From NCBI RefSeq assembly GCF_019693215.1, contig NZ_CP081183.1:2592679-2656678 (forward strand): a stretch of 64,000 nt of DNA. The letters are read 5' to 3'. The notes below the pieces were generated by a model, which worked only from the letters and a program-made list of their open reading frames with translations, was not told the DNA's origin and did not search any database. Of this stretch, positions 45,603 to 54,815 are shown in pieces (positions within the stretch are counted from its first letter, which is position 1; the number at the start of each line of letters is the position of its first letter). The stretch is from Salinarchaeum sp. IM2453 (GTDB lineage: Archaea > Halobacteriota > Halobacteria > Halobacteriales > Salinarchaeaceae). A program made the translations under genes and the position numbers.

Positions 45603-47002
45603 TTCCAACTGAGTCAATTCTTAATACAGCAAAATATTTACGAAATATCCGTCCTGTTAACCCCGATGAGATGCAGGAATATGTAGATGGAAATCCACAT
45701 CCAGGGGTTATAAGACAGACACTTCGAGATCATGCTGTCGATCTGGCGCTACGAGAACGTGAGGATGGGCTTTTTGTCCCAGTTGAGGATGGTCCCATCG
45801 AAGCAATTGCTGATCGGCCAACAGAGCTGCCACCAAAGTATGTATATCGGTTAGAAGAGTTACTCATTACTGAGTATGGTGTCGACTGGGCACAAGGAGA
45901 AAGCGGGGACCAATTACGCAGGACGATACGAGCTTTAAAAGACGCATATTACCGACAAGAAGCCGTTGAGTATAATTATACGGCTGCGCTTGCATACGCA
46001 ATTTATCATTTACCAGACTACTATGCAGTCACGTACGATCTTCTTCGTGAGCTAGTCGATAATCGGCTTTTGGATCGTACCCTACGGATACTAGATGTCG
46101 GGGCAGGAGTTGGAGGCCCAGCCATTGGACTTTCCGATATATTACCTGATGACGTTGTAATCGATTACACAGCAGTTGAGCCGAGCGAAGCTACAACTGT
46201 CCTTGAAGAGATGTTAGCTGAAACACACCGGAACTTCCATTCGACGGTTCAACAACAAACAGCTGAAGAGCTTACTTTGGAATCAGAGTATGATCTGGTG
46301 TTGTTCTCGAATGTCCTGAGTGAGTTAGATGATCCACATACCACTGTGAAGCGATATTTAGACGCGCTTGCGACAGATGGGACGATGGTGCTCACAGCAC
46401 CAGCAGACAAAAACACAAGTCAAACATTGCGTTCGGTTGAACAGTCAGTCGCAAATGGAGAGATTACGGTTTTTTCACCAACCGTACGTCTGTGGCCAGA
46501 TGAGTCCCCAAGTGATGATTGCTGGTCATTTAAGGAACTCCCAGAGATTGCTGCACCGAGTGTACAAGAAGCATTAGAGCAGCATGCACATGACGAGGAG
46601 CACTCGCCTAGTGAATTTCTCAATACAACGGTAAAGTACAGTTATGCACTGCTCCGAAAGGATGGTAAAACACGTTTACCGACAGGTCCCGATCCCTCAG
46701 AGTGGATTAAATTCAGAAACTCAGAGCGACACGTCGGGAACCGAGTTAATTGTCTCGCCGTTAAATTAAGCAATAATCTCAGTGAAGGAGGAAATCCACT
46801 GTTTCGTATCGGCGATGGAAGTCAACAAGCCGATCACTTCGCTGTCGTTCCAAAACAGACACAGCTCAATCGGGATTTGATTGAGGCATCATATGCATCG
46901 TTATTGATGATTGAGTCTGGGCTGGTACTTTGGAACGACGATGAAAAAGCATACAATATTATTATTGACGGAGAATCAGTCGTTGATCGGATGGCTGTGT
47001 GA
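45599..47002 (+). CDS. Class I SAM-dependent methyltransferase, Rsm22-like
   Basis: A 467-aa protein with a Rossmann methyltransferase core: SAM-binding motif I ILDVGAGVGGPAIGLS (about 161-176), acidic loop AVEPS, and motif IV-like LFSNVLSELDDP. About 150 residues precede it and 200 follow, with CWSFKELPEIAAPSVQ and a final beta-rich domain with KFRNSERHVGNRV. The layout resembles Rsm22/METTL17 proteins, which act in ribosome or rRNA maturation. That is inference; it lacks the usual Fe-S cysteine cluster. Coupled by ATGA to tyrA. Confidence 0.75.
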   Translation: MIPTESILNTAKYLRNIRPVNPDEMQEYVDGNPHPGVIRQTLRDHAVDLALREREDGLFVPVEDGPIEAIADRPTELPPKYVYRLEELLITEYGVDWAQGESGDQLRRTIRALKDAYYRQEAVEYNYTAALAYAIYHLPDYYAVTYDLLRELVDNRLLDRTLRILDVGAGVGGPAIGLSDILPDDVVIDYTAVEPSEATTVLEEMLAETHRNFHSTVQQQTAEELTLESEYDLVLFSNVLSELDDPHTTVKRYLDALATDGTMVLTAPADKNTSQTLRSVEQSVANGEITVFSPTVRLWPDESPSDDCWSFKELPEIAAPSVQEALEQHAHDEEHSPSEFLNTTVKYSYALLRKDGKTRLPTGPDPSEWIKFRNSERHVGNRVNCLAVKLSNNLSEGGNPLFRIGDGSQQADHFAVVPKQTQLNRDLIEASYASLLMIESGLVLWNDDEKAYNIIIDGESVVDRMAV

Positions 47003-47113
47003 TTCTGACGGTTTTTCTGTGTCTTACGTGCCAAGCAAATCTAGCGACTATCCGTTGCAGCAAATAGCGCTTAATGACGGTGCGTTTTTGCCGTCTGCGG
47101 TCCCATAGCATGT

Positions 47114-47929
47114 ATGGACCGCGAGTTGGAGATTTTGTTGACCAACGACGACGGCATTGAAAGCGATGGACTCGCAGCAGCCTATAACGCACTTACGGAT
47201 GTTGGAGATGTAACGGTCGTTGCTCCAGCAGATGACCAAAGCATGATGGGCCGAGCCCTTTCAACTGAAGTAGGAATCACAAAGCACGAACGAGGGTTCG
47301 CAATTAATGGCACACCAGCTGATTGTGTTGTCGCTGGAATACAGGGACTTGAGCTTGATCCTGATCTTGTCGTTGCTGGAATTAATCGAGGTGCCAATAT
47401 GGGTGGCTATGTGCTTGGACGTTCTGGGACAGTAAGTGCCGCCGTTGAAGCCGCATTTTTCGACATCCCTGCAATTGCTACCTCATTATATATTCCGACC
47501 GGAGAAGTTGCATTTCATGAAGTTGAGGTCGCCCGTGACCATTATCAGGCCGCCGCCAATGCTCTTGGATATCTTGCTTCAAATGCACTTGAGGCAGGCA
47601 TCTTCGAGTCAGCTGACTATCTCAATGTAAATGCACCTGTTCCTGGGGAAGCAGACGGCTCAATGCATATTACACGACCATCACAGCGATATGAGATGTC
47701 AGCAACACATAATGGTGACTCTGTTACGCTCCATGATCGAATTTGGGATAAGATGAATGCTGGTGAGATTGATGAACCAATCGAGACAGACCGAGGAGCG
47801 GTAATGAGCGGAGTGGTTAGCGTATCGCCCTTAACGGCCCCACACGCAAGTATCGACAACGAACCACTTCAGAAGGTAGTAGATAAGTTTAGCTTGCGCA
47901 GAGATATTGAAGTCGGCGAAACCGAATAA
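47114..47929 (+). CDS. surE: SurE 5'/3'-nucleotidase
   Basis: It hydrolyses nucleoside monophosphates. The 271-aa sequence has LLTNDDGI with metal-binding Asp pair, APADDQSMMGRALS, NGTPADCVV, and GINRGANMG. It ends one base before the stop of znuB on the opposite strand. Confidence 0.92.
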   Translation: MDRELEILLTNDDGIESDGLAAAYNALTDVGDVTVVAPADDQSMMGRALSTEVGITKHERGFAINGTPADCVVAGIQGLELDPDLVVAGINRGANMGGYVLGRSGTVSAAVEAAFFDIPAIATSLYIPTGEVAFHEVEVARDHYQAAANALGYLASNALEAGIFESADYLNVNAPVPGEADGSMHITRPSQRYEMSATHNGDSVTLHDRIWDKMNAGEIDEPIETDRGAVMSGVVSVSPLTAPHASIDNEPLQKVVDKFSLRRDIEVGETE

Positions 47930-47930
47930 A

Positions 47931-49013
47931 TTAGTATTGCTGAATTAGGACTGATCGGCCGGCAAGGTACGAGGAGATAACTACACAGGCGAGATAGATG
48001 CCGATTGCAATCACAACGATTGAGCCACCAGGCGGTAATGAGTGATAGTTTGCAAAGAGTATCCCGGCGATCGTCGATACCTGTCCGATAATTACTGATA
48101 GATACAAGGTTTCCCTAAAGCTTTTAGAAACCTGTGAGGCAGCCGCAACAGGAACAACAAGCATCGCAGCAACAAGAATCACCCCAAGGATCTGCATAGC
48201 ACCAACAACAACAACAGCCGTCATCGCAATGAGCAATATATTATAGAAGTTAACGTTAATTCCAGATACTTTTGCTGCCTGTTCATCAAATGTGATATAC
48301 AGAAACTGCTTGTAGGAAATTATCACAAGACCAATGACTCCAACAGTCAGGAAGGCAACAAGGCGGGCACCGTCAGTGGTGACAATCGCCAAGCTTCCGA
48401 ACAAAAATCCCTCAATATCAACGGCAATTGGAGCAAAATCTCTCCCCCATGATATCAGTAACGTTCCAACGGCGAAGCTACCGCTTAGCACAATTGCAAT
48501 AGGAACATCACCATAACTCTTGGTGTGACTAGTTAGCCACTGCAATCCGACTGCTCCCAGCACACTGACGATCAAGGCAGCATAGATCCACGACCCTTCC
48601 CAGCCAGTAAAACCGCTGAACACAACACCAGCAGCCACACCGGCAAATGCTGTATGTGCCAATGTTTCACCGATCAACGCCATCTGCCGATGTACAAGAA
48701 ACGTTCCAACAACAGGAGCAACAATCCCGATTAGCACTCCCGTTGCTAACGACCGCATCGAGAATGTTGTGTAAAACACCTGGGTTTGGAGGACAAAGTC
48801 AATCAGCCCTCCGATGATCAGGAGGTTATCGAACACAGCCTGTGAGGTGGTTGCGACTGAATCAATCGGAGCAAATCGAAGCCAATCTGCGATGATAAAA
48901 GTAAACATCGTCACGCCAAGGACCGCAGAGAGACCAATCCCTATAAGTTCAACTGTCCTTCGTGTTGACCTGCCCTGTGTCGTTTCAGAAAGATACTCTC
49001 GTTCAAAGCTCAT
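47931..49013 (-). CDS. znuB: Zinc/manganese-type ABC transporter permease
   Basis: A 360-aa integral membrane protein with about nine hydrophobic segments of the ABC-3 (ZnuB/MntB) family: VHRQMALIGETLAHTAFAG near residues 108-126, a periplasmic loop, and GILFANYHSLPPGGSIV. It forms the membrane channel with the ATPase and the binding protein upstream in the same operon, each joined by an ATGA overlap. Zinc is favoured over manganese by the His-rich binding protein and neighbour. Confidence 0.88.
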   Translation of the reverse strand: MSFEREYLSETTQGRSTRRTVELIGIGLSAVLGVTMFTFIIADWLRFAPIDSVATTSQAVFDNLLIIGGLIDFVLQTQVFYTTFSMRSLATGVLIGIVAPVVGTFLVHRQMALIGETLAHTAFAGVAAGVVFSGFTGWEGSWIYAALIVSVLGAVGLQWLTSHTKSYGDVPIAIVLSGSFAVGTLLISWGRDFAPIAVDIEGFLFGSLAIVTTDGARLVAFLTVGVIGLVIISYKQFLYITFDEQAAKVSGINVNFYNILLIAMTAVVVVGAMQILGVILVAAMLVVPVAAASQVSKSFRETLYLSVIIGQVSTIAGILFANYHSLPPGGSIVVIAIGIYLACVVISSYLAGRSVLIQQY

Positions 49014-49822
49014 GGATGATTGTGTTGTAGAAATCCGACATTTGATCCATACGCGTCTTCAAGCGCGTCCGATTCGAGAAACGCTGCGGTATCTCCGTGG
49101 TAGTACAGAGACTTGTTGATGCATATGATCTCATCAACGTGCTTTGTCAATGCCTCTATATCGTGTTCGACAAGTATGATCGTGATTCCTTCTTGATTGA
49201 GTTCTCCAAGAAGTTCATAAAAGTCTGCTTGCGATTCCATGTCAACGCCTACGGTCGGCTCATCCAAGGCAAGCAAATCCGCTTCCGAGGCTAAGGCTCT
49301 AGCAATAAACGTCCGTTGCCGCTGTCCACCAGAGAGTTCATTGATGCGTCGATCTGCGAGATGTTCAATCCCAACTCGTTCAAGCGCATTGGCTGCTTTT
49401 TGTCGATCTTCATCACGAATGCGCCGATGTCCAACATGCGCAAATCGGCCCATCAATACAGTTTCCCAGACAGTCACCGGCATAATCTCGCCGCGATCTG
49501 TTGCTCGCTGAGAGACATAACCAAGCCGTTCACCAGAGTCAAATTTTGCTGCTGGCTTACCAAATAGCTTGACAGAGCCCCTGTCAGGCGATTTGACACC
49601 AAGCATAAGATGAAGAAGTGTCGTCTTCCCTGATCCATTTGGTCCAATCAGGCCGAGAAAATCTCCACTTTCAACACTTAGAGATACGTCTTTAACGGCT
49701 GTGGTTGAGCCATATGAAAAAGACACGTCTTCAAGTTCAATAACCGGCGTTTCCATCGATTCCATATTGTTCGGTATATGATCAGGGGATGTATGTTCTT
49801 GGTTCTGCATCGTAATTGTCAC
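49010..49822 (-). CDS. znuC: Zinc/manganese-type ABC transporter ATPase
   Basis: A 270-aa ABC ATPase: Walker A GPNGSGKT, signature LSGGQRQR, Walker B LLALDEPT and H-loop EHDIEAL. The N-terminal 20 residues (MTITMQNQEHTSPDHIP) are extra. The ATG overlaps the znuA stop by four bases. It energises import through the permease. Confidence 0.9.
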   Translation of the reverse strand: MTITMQNQEHTSPDHIPNNMESMETPVIELEDVSFSYGSTTAVKDVSLSVESGDFLGLIGPNGSGKTTLLHLMLGVKSPDRGSVKLFGKPAAKFDSGERLGYVSQRATDRGEIMPVTVWETVLMGRFAHVGHRRIRDEDRQKAANALERVGIEHLADRRINELSGGQRQRTFIARALASEADLLALDEPTVGVDMESQADFYELLGELNQEGITIILVEHDIEALTKHVDEIICINKSLYYHGDTAAFLESDALEDAYGSNVGFLQHNHP

Positions 49823-51252
49823 TCAGCGTCTAGCGCTTTTCGCAGCGACTCTAAATTGATGTTGCGCATCTGTTCTACCCATCCCCAGCCATTTTCTTCC
49901 CACTCCCGTGTTGTCCCTTCGAGCGGGGTGAGTGGCTCAGCATTTGTAACAGAATCAACTTCATCCATAACTAGTTCTGCTTCCTGTGGTATCCCGTCCG
50001 CAGGATTCCCTGCCTCAAACGGATCGTATAAAACTGTTTCAATATCGTGTTCCTCAGCGACCTTCATAATCTCATCCGGAACACTTTGTTCTTCATCTGG
50101 CGATATTCCAGTGAGCGTTTCCAGGTCAAACTCATATCGTTGTTCAACATACTGGTAAGAATCATGCCCGACGAATATAGCGGTATCTTTATTAGCTGAT
50201 TCAACCATCTCCTCAAATTCTTCATGGATATCGTCAAGCTCTTTCTTATACTCTTCTGCATTCTCCTCATAGGCATCAGCGTTGTCCGGATCCGTTTCCT
50301 GCAATTCTTGTTTAATTACATCAACCATTCGTTTCGCGTGTATCGGATCAACCCATACGTGTGGATCATGGTTTTCGTTATCAATTTCTTCAGGATCTTC
50401 GCTAACATCGATGGTGAACGGTTCATCCTCACCAGCAGCATCGGCGGTATCAGTGGTTACAAATACAGGCTCTTCTTGATCTTCGTGATGCAGTTCAAAG
50501 ATCAGTCCAGTTCGTCCAGTTTCTTTTGCTGTAATAATAATTTGATCGCCATCAGACTCAATGTCAATGACATTCTCATCTTCTCCGTCTCCAAGGCGAC
50601 CACGTAGTTCGAAGCCTTGCTCATCAAGACCCAGCGGTAATACATCTCCATCTTGGTTTTCAAAAACCATCGTAATCGGGACTTCTTCACCCTTTAGAAT
50701 TTGTAAATCACCATGCCAGTGGTCATTGTGCCAATACATCCCATCGGATGAGGGCTCACCTCGCAAGTCAAAGACATCAATTTCCCCTGTCGTTTGTATG
50801 TCATCCGGGTGGAAATCAACATCGGTGTCCGGTTCAGGAAATTCGGTATCGTCGTCTAGGTAGATAAGATGTGGTCCAAGCGTTCGCATCGCGTTCACAA
50901 CGTTCACCTCAGGGTAATCAGCTTCAAGATCTTCAACCAAGTCTTGTGCCCATCGAAATTCGGGGGTATCCAAATAAATAAACATCGCCGTCCGGGCGAT
51001 ATTGGCGGGTAAATCGCCTCCTGGACTCCATCCATGACCCATCTCTCCGGTTTCAACGGGATTCTCAAATGAAAAGTGATCGCCACTGATCTCCTCGGCC
51101 CAGTCCCACAGCGAAAAAAATGCGGCATACCCCTCGTCGTCGGCACGCGTGAGCTCTAACCCGAGCCACTCCTCAAGTTGAGTACATCCGGCTAGTGCAC
51201 CTGCACCAGCGGCTGCCCCGCCTGCAATAAACTTACGTCGTGTCTTTTTCAC
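49819..51252 (-). CDS. znuA: Zinc-binding Tat lipoprotein (ZnuA family) with inserted domain
   Basis: The solute-binding protein of the metal importer. From the GTG at 51252 it is 477 aa, far longer than the usual 300. The signal has RRKFIAGGAAAGAGALAGC with lipobox Cys. Metal-binding His residues are recognisable in GDHFSFENPVETGEMGHGWSPGG, HDPHVWVDP and VGHDSYQYV. An extra domain between about 170 and 300 (DVFDLRG to VTTDTADAA) is not part of ordinary ZnuA proteins; it carries WHNDHWHGDLQILKGEE and FELHHEDQEE. GTG is chosen over the TTG at 51273 because TATA sequence lies 20-29 bases upstream of it. It leads the operon. Confidence 0.85.
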   Translation of the reverse strand: MKKTRRKFIAGGAAAGAGALAGCTQLEEWLGLELTRADDEGYAAFFSLWDWAEEISGDHFSFENPVETGEMGHGWSPGGDLPANIARTAMFIYLDTPEFRWAQDLVEDLEADYPEVNVVNAMRTLGPHLIYLDDDTEFPEPDTDVDFHPDDIQTTGEIDVFDLRGEPSSDGMYWHNDHWHGDLQILKGEEVPITMVFENQDGDVLPLGLDEQGFELRGRLGDGEDENVIDIESDGDQIIITAKETGRTGLIFELHHEDQEEPVFVTTDTADAAGEDEPFTIDVSEDPEEIDNENHDPHVWVDPIHAKRMVDVIKQELQETDPDNADAYEENAEEYKKELDDIHEEFEEMVESANKDTAIFVGHDSYQYVEQRYEFDLETLTGISPDEEQSVPDEIMKVAEEHDIETVLYDPFEAGNPADGIPQEAELVMDEVDSVTNAEPLTPLEGTTREWEENGWGWVEQMRNINLESLRKALDAE

Positions 51253-51271
51253 ACTAGCAGATAGTACTCGC

Positions 51272-51281
51272 AATATAAAAA
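51272..51281 (-). promoter_or_regulatory. TATA box of the znuABC operon
   Basis: TTTTTATATT on the minus strand, 20-29 bases before the GTG at 51252; it overlaps the upstream TTG and so argues against that start. Confidence 0.5.
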
Positions 51282-51488
51282 GAGTTATTATATTTATAGT
51301 GGATGTTAATAATTAAGATTAATCAACAAGGTAAAATAATTACTTATAGGTGAGAAACGACAGAAAAATAACAAAATGCTGGTGATCAAAGACGGTCAAT
51401 CATGTGTCGGTGTATATTGAGTTATTTATTAAAACACTAAATCCTTTGCATATTTATTAATAAAATCTTTATTAGATATAATAATACT

Positions 51489-51513
51489 TTTACCCTCAAG
51501 ATACAAGGGTAAA
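51489..51513 (+). promoter_or_regulatory. Inverted repeat, candidate operator of the His-rich lipoprotein gene
   Basis: TTTACCCT (51489-51496) and AGGGTAAA (51506-51513) are perfect 8-bp inverted arms with a 9-base spacer, ending 2 bases before the ATG at 51516. A TATA-like TATAATAATA lies just upstream (51477-51486). The repeat covers the expected transcription start, where a repressor would act. A zinc-responsive regulator is a reasonable guess. Confidence 0.55.
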
Positions 51514-51515
51514 GC

Positions 51516-52463
51516 ATGGAGTCTAATCGAAGAAAACTCATTAAAGGTACGGCGGGAGCATTCGCTGTTGGCGCACTGGCAGGGTGTTCTGATCTACTTG
51601 GCGATGGCGACGACGAGGATCCTGAAGAAGTTACTGTCAGCGTTTTAGCGGAAGGAAGTCCTGATATTGCCCACGCCTGTGCACATGCAGATGATCTAGG
51701 TGATCCACACGATGCCGCTGGTTCAGCGGATGATGCGGAGATAGTTGATTTTGACACGCATACGGTGTATGACATCACGGTTGAAGGTGAAAGCGGATTT
51801 ATTGGATTTGAAATGCATGACGATGATAGTGATGACGGACACGCACATAGCCATGTAGATGGCCTTGATTATCATGATGCATACTTTGATGAGACGCCTT
51901 TCGGGGTTGATGAGATAGAATTCTTTGACGGCCCCGATTATGAGAATGAAATTGCGGAATTCCATGGCGACCACTGGCATGATGACCACCTTCCACATAT
52001 TGACGAAGGTGATGAACTTGAGATCTATGCAAAAGTCGAGCAAGAGGAAGGTGGTGAGTTAGAGCTTGATGGAGATCCATATGAGCTCCAGATTAAGGAT
52101 TATGAAGATCCAGACCATGCTATACATACCCACAATCATATGGACCATGTCGATATTGAAGGCGAACACCATGGAGAGACGCATGTTGCGTTTGAGCTTT
52201 ACAACACAGACGAAGATGAAGCAGAGTTTCGAACAAATGGAATAAAGGTAGAAGTTGAGGATCACGATGGTCACGACCACGACCATGATCACATGGTCTT
52301 TTTCACCCGTGATGCACAGATTGAGATTGAAGAAGGGACACTAATTCAAGAAACGACGTTAGGAGAAGGTGCTGAATGTGAAGATGCTGATGAGGATTGG
52401 GAGAAATACGTTGAGATTGATCCTGATCACGGTGAGGCGATGCTAGAGATACAGCCTGAGTAA
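51516..52463 (+). CDS. His/Asp-rich Tat lipoprotein, probable metal-binding protein
   Basis: A 315-aa exported lipoprotein (RRKLIKGTAGAFAVGALAGC, lipid-modified Cys24). The mature part is extremely acidic and His-rich, with HACAHADD, HAHSHVD, FHGDHWHDDHLPH, HTHNHMDH and HDGHDHDHDHM clusters, all likely Zn(II) ligands. From about residue 130 it contains a beta-rich domain resembling the insertion in ZnuA next door (DHWH, then a beta-rich stretch, then AFELYNTDED). It is divergent from the zinc importer; a role in binding or delivering zinc outside the cell is inferred. Confidence 0.78.
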   Translation: MESNRRKLIKGTAGAFAVGALAGCSDLLGDGDDEDPEEVTVSVLAEGSPDIAHACAHADDLGDPHDAAGSADDAEIVDFDTHTVYDITVEGESGFIGFEMHDDDSDDGHAHSHVDGLDYHDAYFDETPFGVDEIEFFDGPDYENEIAEFHGDHWHDDHLPHIDEGDELEIYAKVEQEEGGELELDGDPYELQIKDYEDPDHAIHTHNHMDHVDIEGEHHGETHVAFELYNTDEDEAEFRTNGIKVEVEDHDGHDHDHDHMVFFTRDAQIEIEEGTLIQETTLGEGAECEDADEDWEKYVEIDPDHGEAMLEIQPE

Positions 52464-52715
52464 TATTCCTCGTGGATAGACCGCAGAGGATACGATCCAC
52501 AAAAACAACCTGGATTTCCTTATGTGAGACTTGTGGACTTGGGGTTCTATTGAGAGAGAGTCTCGTTGACAAAATAAGAGTGAAGAAACAGAAGTCCTCG
52601 ACTCAGAGACAAGATTGATCCAATTATATTTGTCAATTAGCATATATACAGATTTATGATACGTGTCGTAGATTTGTCCGGGAATTTATGCAGACGGTCT
52701 GATTAGGATAGATTG

Positions 52716-54815
52716 ATGCAGAAGTTGCAGACATTATTTGCACCATCTGCAATCGCTGTTGTTGGTGCAACCGATCGAGAAGGAGCAGTTGGAGGAGCTA
52801 TTTTCCAGAATCTGCAGAAAAATTTTGAAGGTAAGGTCTACCCGGTTAATCCGAATCGTGATGTTATCTTTGACAAGGAGTGCTACCAGGATCTAGCTTC
52901 AGCTCCCGAGGTAGAACTTGTAGTGATTGTTGTACCTGCGAAAGTGGCACTCCAGGTGCTTGAAGAAGCGGGAAAAGTGAACATCGACAATGTAATTGTA
53001 ATCTCTGCTGGGTTCTCTGAACAGAATGATAGTGGGGAGATGCTTGAACAGCAATTAATTGGTATAGCAGATGAATATGATATCAACTTGATTGGTCCAA
53101 ACAGTCTTGGAGTCATCAGTACGCATTCTGGAATGAATGCATCGTTCGGTCCAGCTCTTCCTCAAACAGGGACGATCTCGTTCATGAGCCAATCTGGTGC
53201 ATTTGTGACAGCGACAATTGACTGGGCGATACAACGGAACATTGGGTTCAAGGATATTGTCTCGCTCGGCAACAAAGCCGTGGTTGATGAAACAGATCTT
53301 ATCAAAGAGTGGGGTGACGATCCGGAGACCGATGTTGTCATCGGATACTTAGAAGGTATCGATGATGGACGAGAATTCATTGATGCAGCTCGAGATGTTG
53401 TGATGGACACACCAGTTGTGTTGATCAAATCCGGTCAGACAGAAGCAGGAGCCCGAGCGGCAGCCTCACATACCGGTACAATGGCGGGAAGTGAACAGGC
53501 CTACGAGGCAGGATTACGACAGGCAGGGGTATTACGGGCAGATTCAGCAGAACAATTATTTGACTATGCGCGTGCACTTGCAGGCCTACCATCTCTTGAT
53601 CAAAATACCGTTGCCGTTGTGACAAATGCAGGTGGTCCCGGGGTCATGGCGACAGATGTTATTGGTGAAAGTAAGCTCTCACTTGCGACGTTCACAGAAG
53701 AAACAATCGACGCATTTGATGACTGCCTCCCAGCGGGAGCAAACATATACAACCCAGTTGATATTATCGGAGATGCTCCTGTTGACCGTTTTGTCGAGGC
53801 AATCAAAATTGCACTCTCTGATAGAAACGTCGGGGCTGTGCTTGTTCTCGGAGCACCAACAGCAGTGCTATCGTATGCAGATCTAGCCGAAGAGATGGGA
53901 GCACTTGCTGAATCACATGACAAGCCGATCATGGGCTGTCTAATGGGTGGCAAAGAGGCAGACGCTGCGACAAAGATACTCGACAAACATGGGATTCCAA
54001 ATTATTTCGATCCCGCTCGGGCGATCACCGGACTTGAGGGACTAGCAAGATTAAACACGATTCGATCTCGAGAGTACCACTCGTTTGAACCATTCGACGA
54101 CGTAAACAGTGATCGTGTTGAACAAATCCTTTCTGACGCTGTTGCGGACGGGCGATCACGACTCGGTGTTGAGTCAATGGGTATCTTGGAAGCGTACGGA
54201 ATTCCAACGCCAGAGGGAGAAATTGCCACCTCCCCGAGTGAGGCCAAGGAAATCGCAGAGCAATACGAGAATTCGGTCGTGATGAAGATTGTTAGCCCTG
54301 ACATCGTGCATAAATCCGATATGGGAGGGGTCGATGTGGGGGTTAAGCAGAGAGATGTCGAGGATGCATATGAACGGATCGTAACAAACGCACGAAGATA
54401 TCAGCCCGACGCGACAATTCTGGGCGTGCAGGTTCAACAGCAAGTCGACCTATCAGAAACAACGGAGCTTATTATCGGAACAAAATACGATAGTCAATTT
54501 GGTCAACTTGTTCTCGCTGGGCTTGGAGGGATCTTTGTTGAGATTTTTGAGGATACAGCGGTGCGTGTTGGTCCCGTCACAGACCGTGAGGCCGCGACAA
54601 TGCTTTCTGAATTACGAGCATATCCGTTGCTACGGGGTGCACGCGGGCGCCCAGCCGCAGATGAGCAGTCTATAATCGAAATCATACAGCGACTATCCCA
54701 GTTAGTCGAAGATTTCCCAGCAATCATGGAATTAGATATCAACCCCGTTGTTGCCCGGCCAAACGACGCTGTTGCAATCGATTTGCGACTAACAATTGAC
54801 GAAGGAAAACTATGA
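52716..54815 (+). CDS. acd: ADP-forming acetyl-CoA synthetase (fused alpha-beta)
   Basis: It makes ATP from acetyl-CoA, ADP and phosphate, or the reverse. The 699 aa contain the CoA-binding domain (IAVVGATDREGAVGG, 13-27), the ligase domain with phospho-His252 in SHTGTMAGSEQAY, and the beta ATP-grasp part with HKSDMGGVDVGV and GLGGIFVEIFED, all in standard form. Compared with the other copy in this window it is the more canonical. It overlaps the following BioD/DRTGG gene by four bases (ATGA). Confidence 0.9.
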   Translation: MQKLQTLFAPSAIAVVGATDREGAVGGAIFQNLQKNFEGKVYPVNPNRDVIFDKECYQDLASAPEVELVVIVVPAKVALQVLEEAGKVNIDNVIVISAGFSEQNDSGEMLEQQLIGIADEYDINLIGPNSLGVISTHSGMNASFGPALPQTGTISFMSQSGAFVTATIDWAIQRNIGFKDIVSLGNKAVVDETDLIKEWGDDPETDVVIGYLEGIDDGREFIDAARDVVMDTPVVLIKSGQTEAGARAAASHTGTMAGSEQAYEAGLRQAGVLRADSAEQLFDYARALAGLPSLDQNTVAVVTNAGGPGVMATDVIGESKLSLATFTEETIDAFDDCLPAGANIYNPVDIIGDAPVDRFVEAIKIALSDRNVGAVLVLGAPTAVLSYADLAEEMGALAESHDKPIMGCLMGGKEADAATKILDKHGIPNYFDPARAITGLEGLARLNTIRSREYHSFEPFDDVNSDRVEQILSDAVADGRSRLGVESMGILEAYGIPTPEGEIATSPSEAKEIAEQYENSVVMKIVSPDIVHKSDMGGVDVGVKQRDVEDAYERIVTNARRYQPDATILGVQVQQQVDLSETTELIIGTKYDSQFGQLVLAGLGGIFVEIFEDTAVRVGPVTDREAATMLSELRAYPLLRGARGRPAADEQSIIEIIQRLSQLVEDFPAIMELDINPVVARPNDAVAIDLRLTIDEGKL

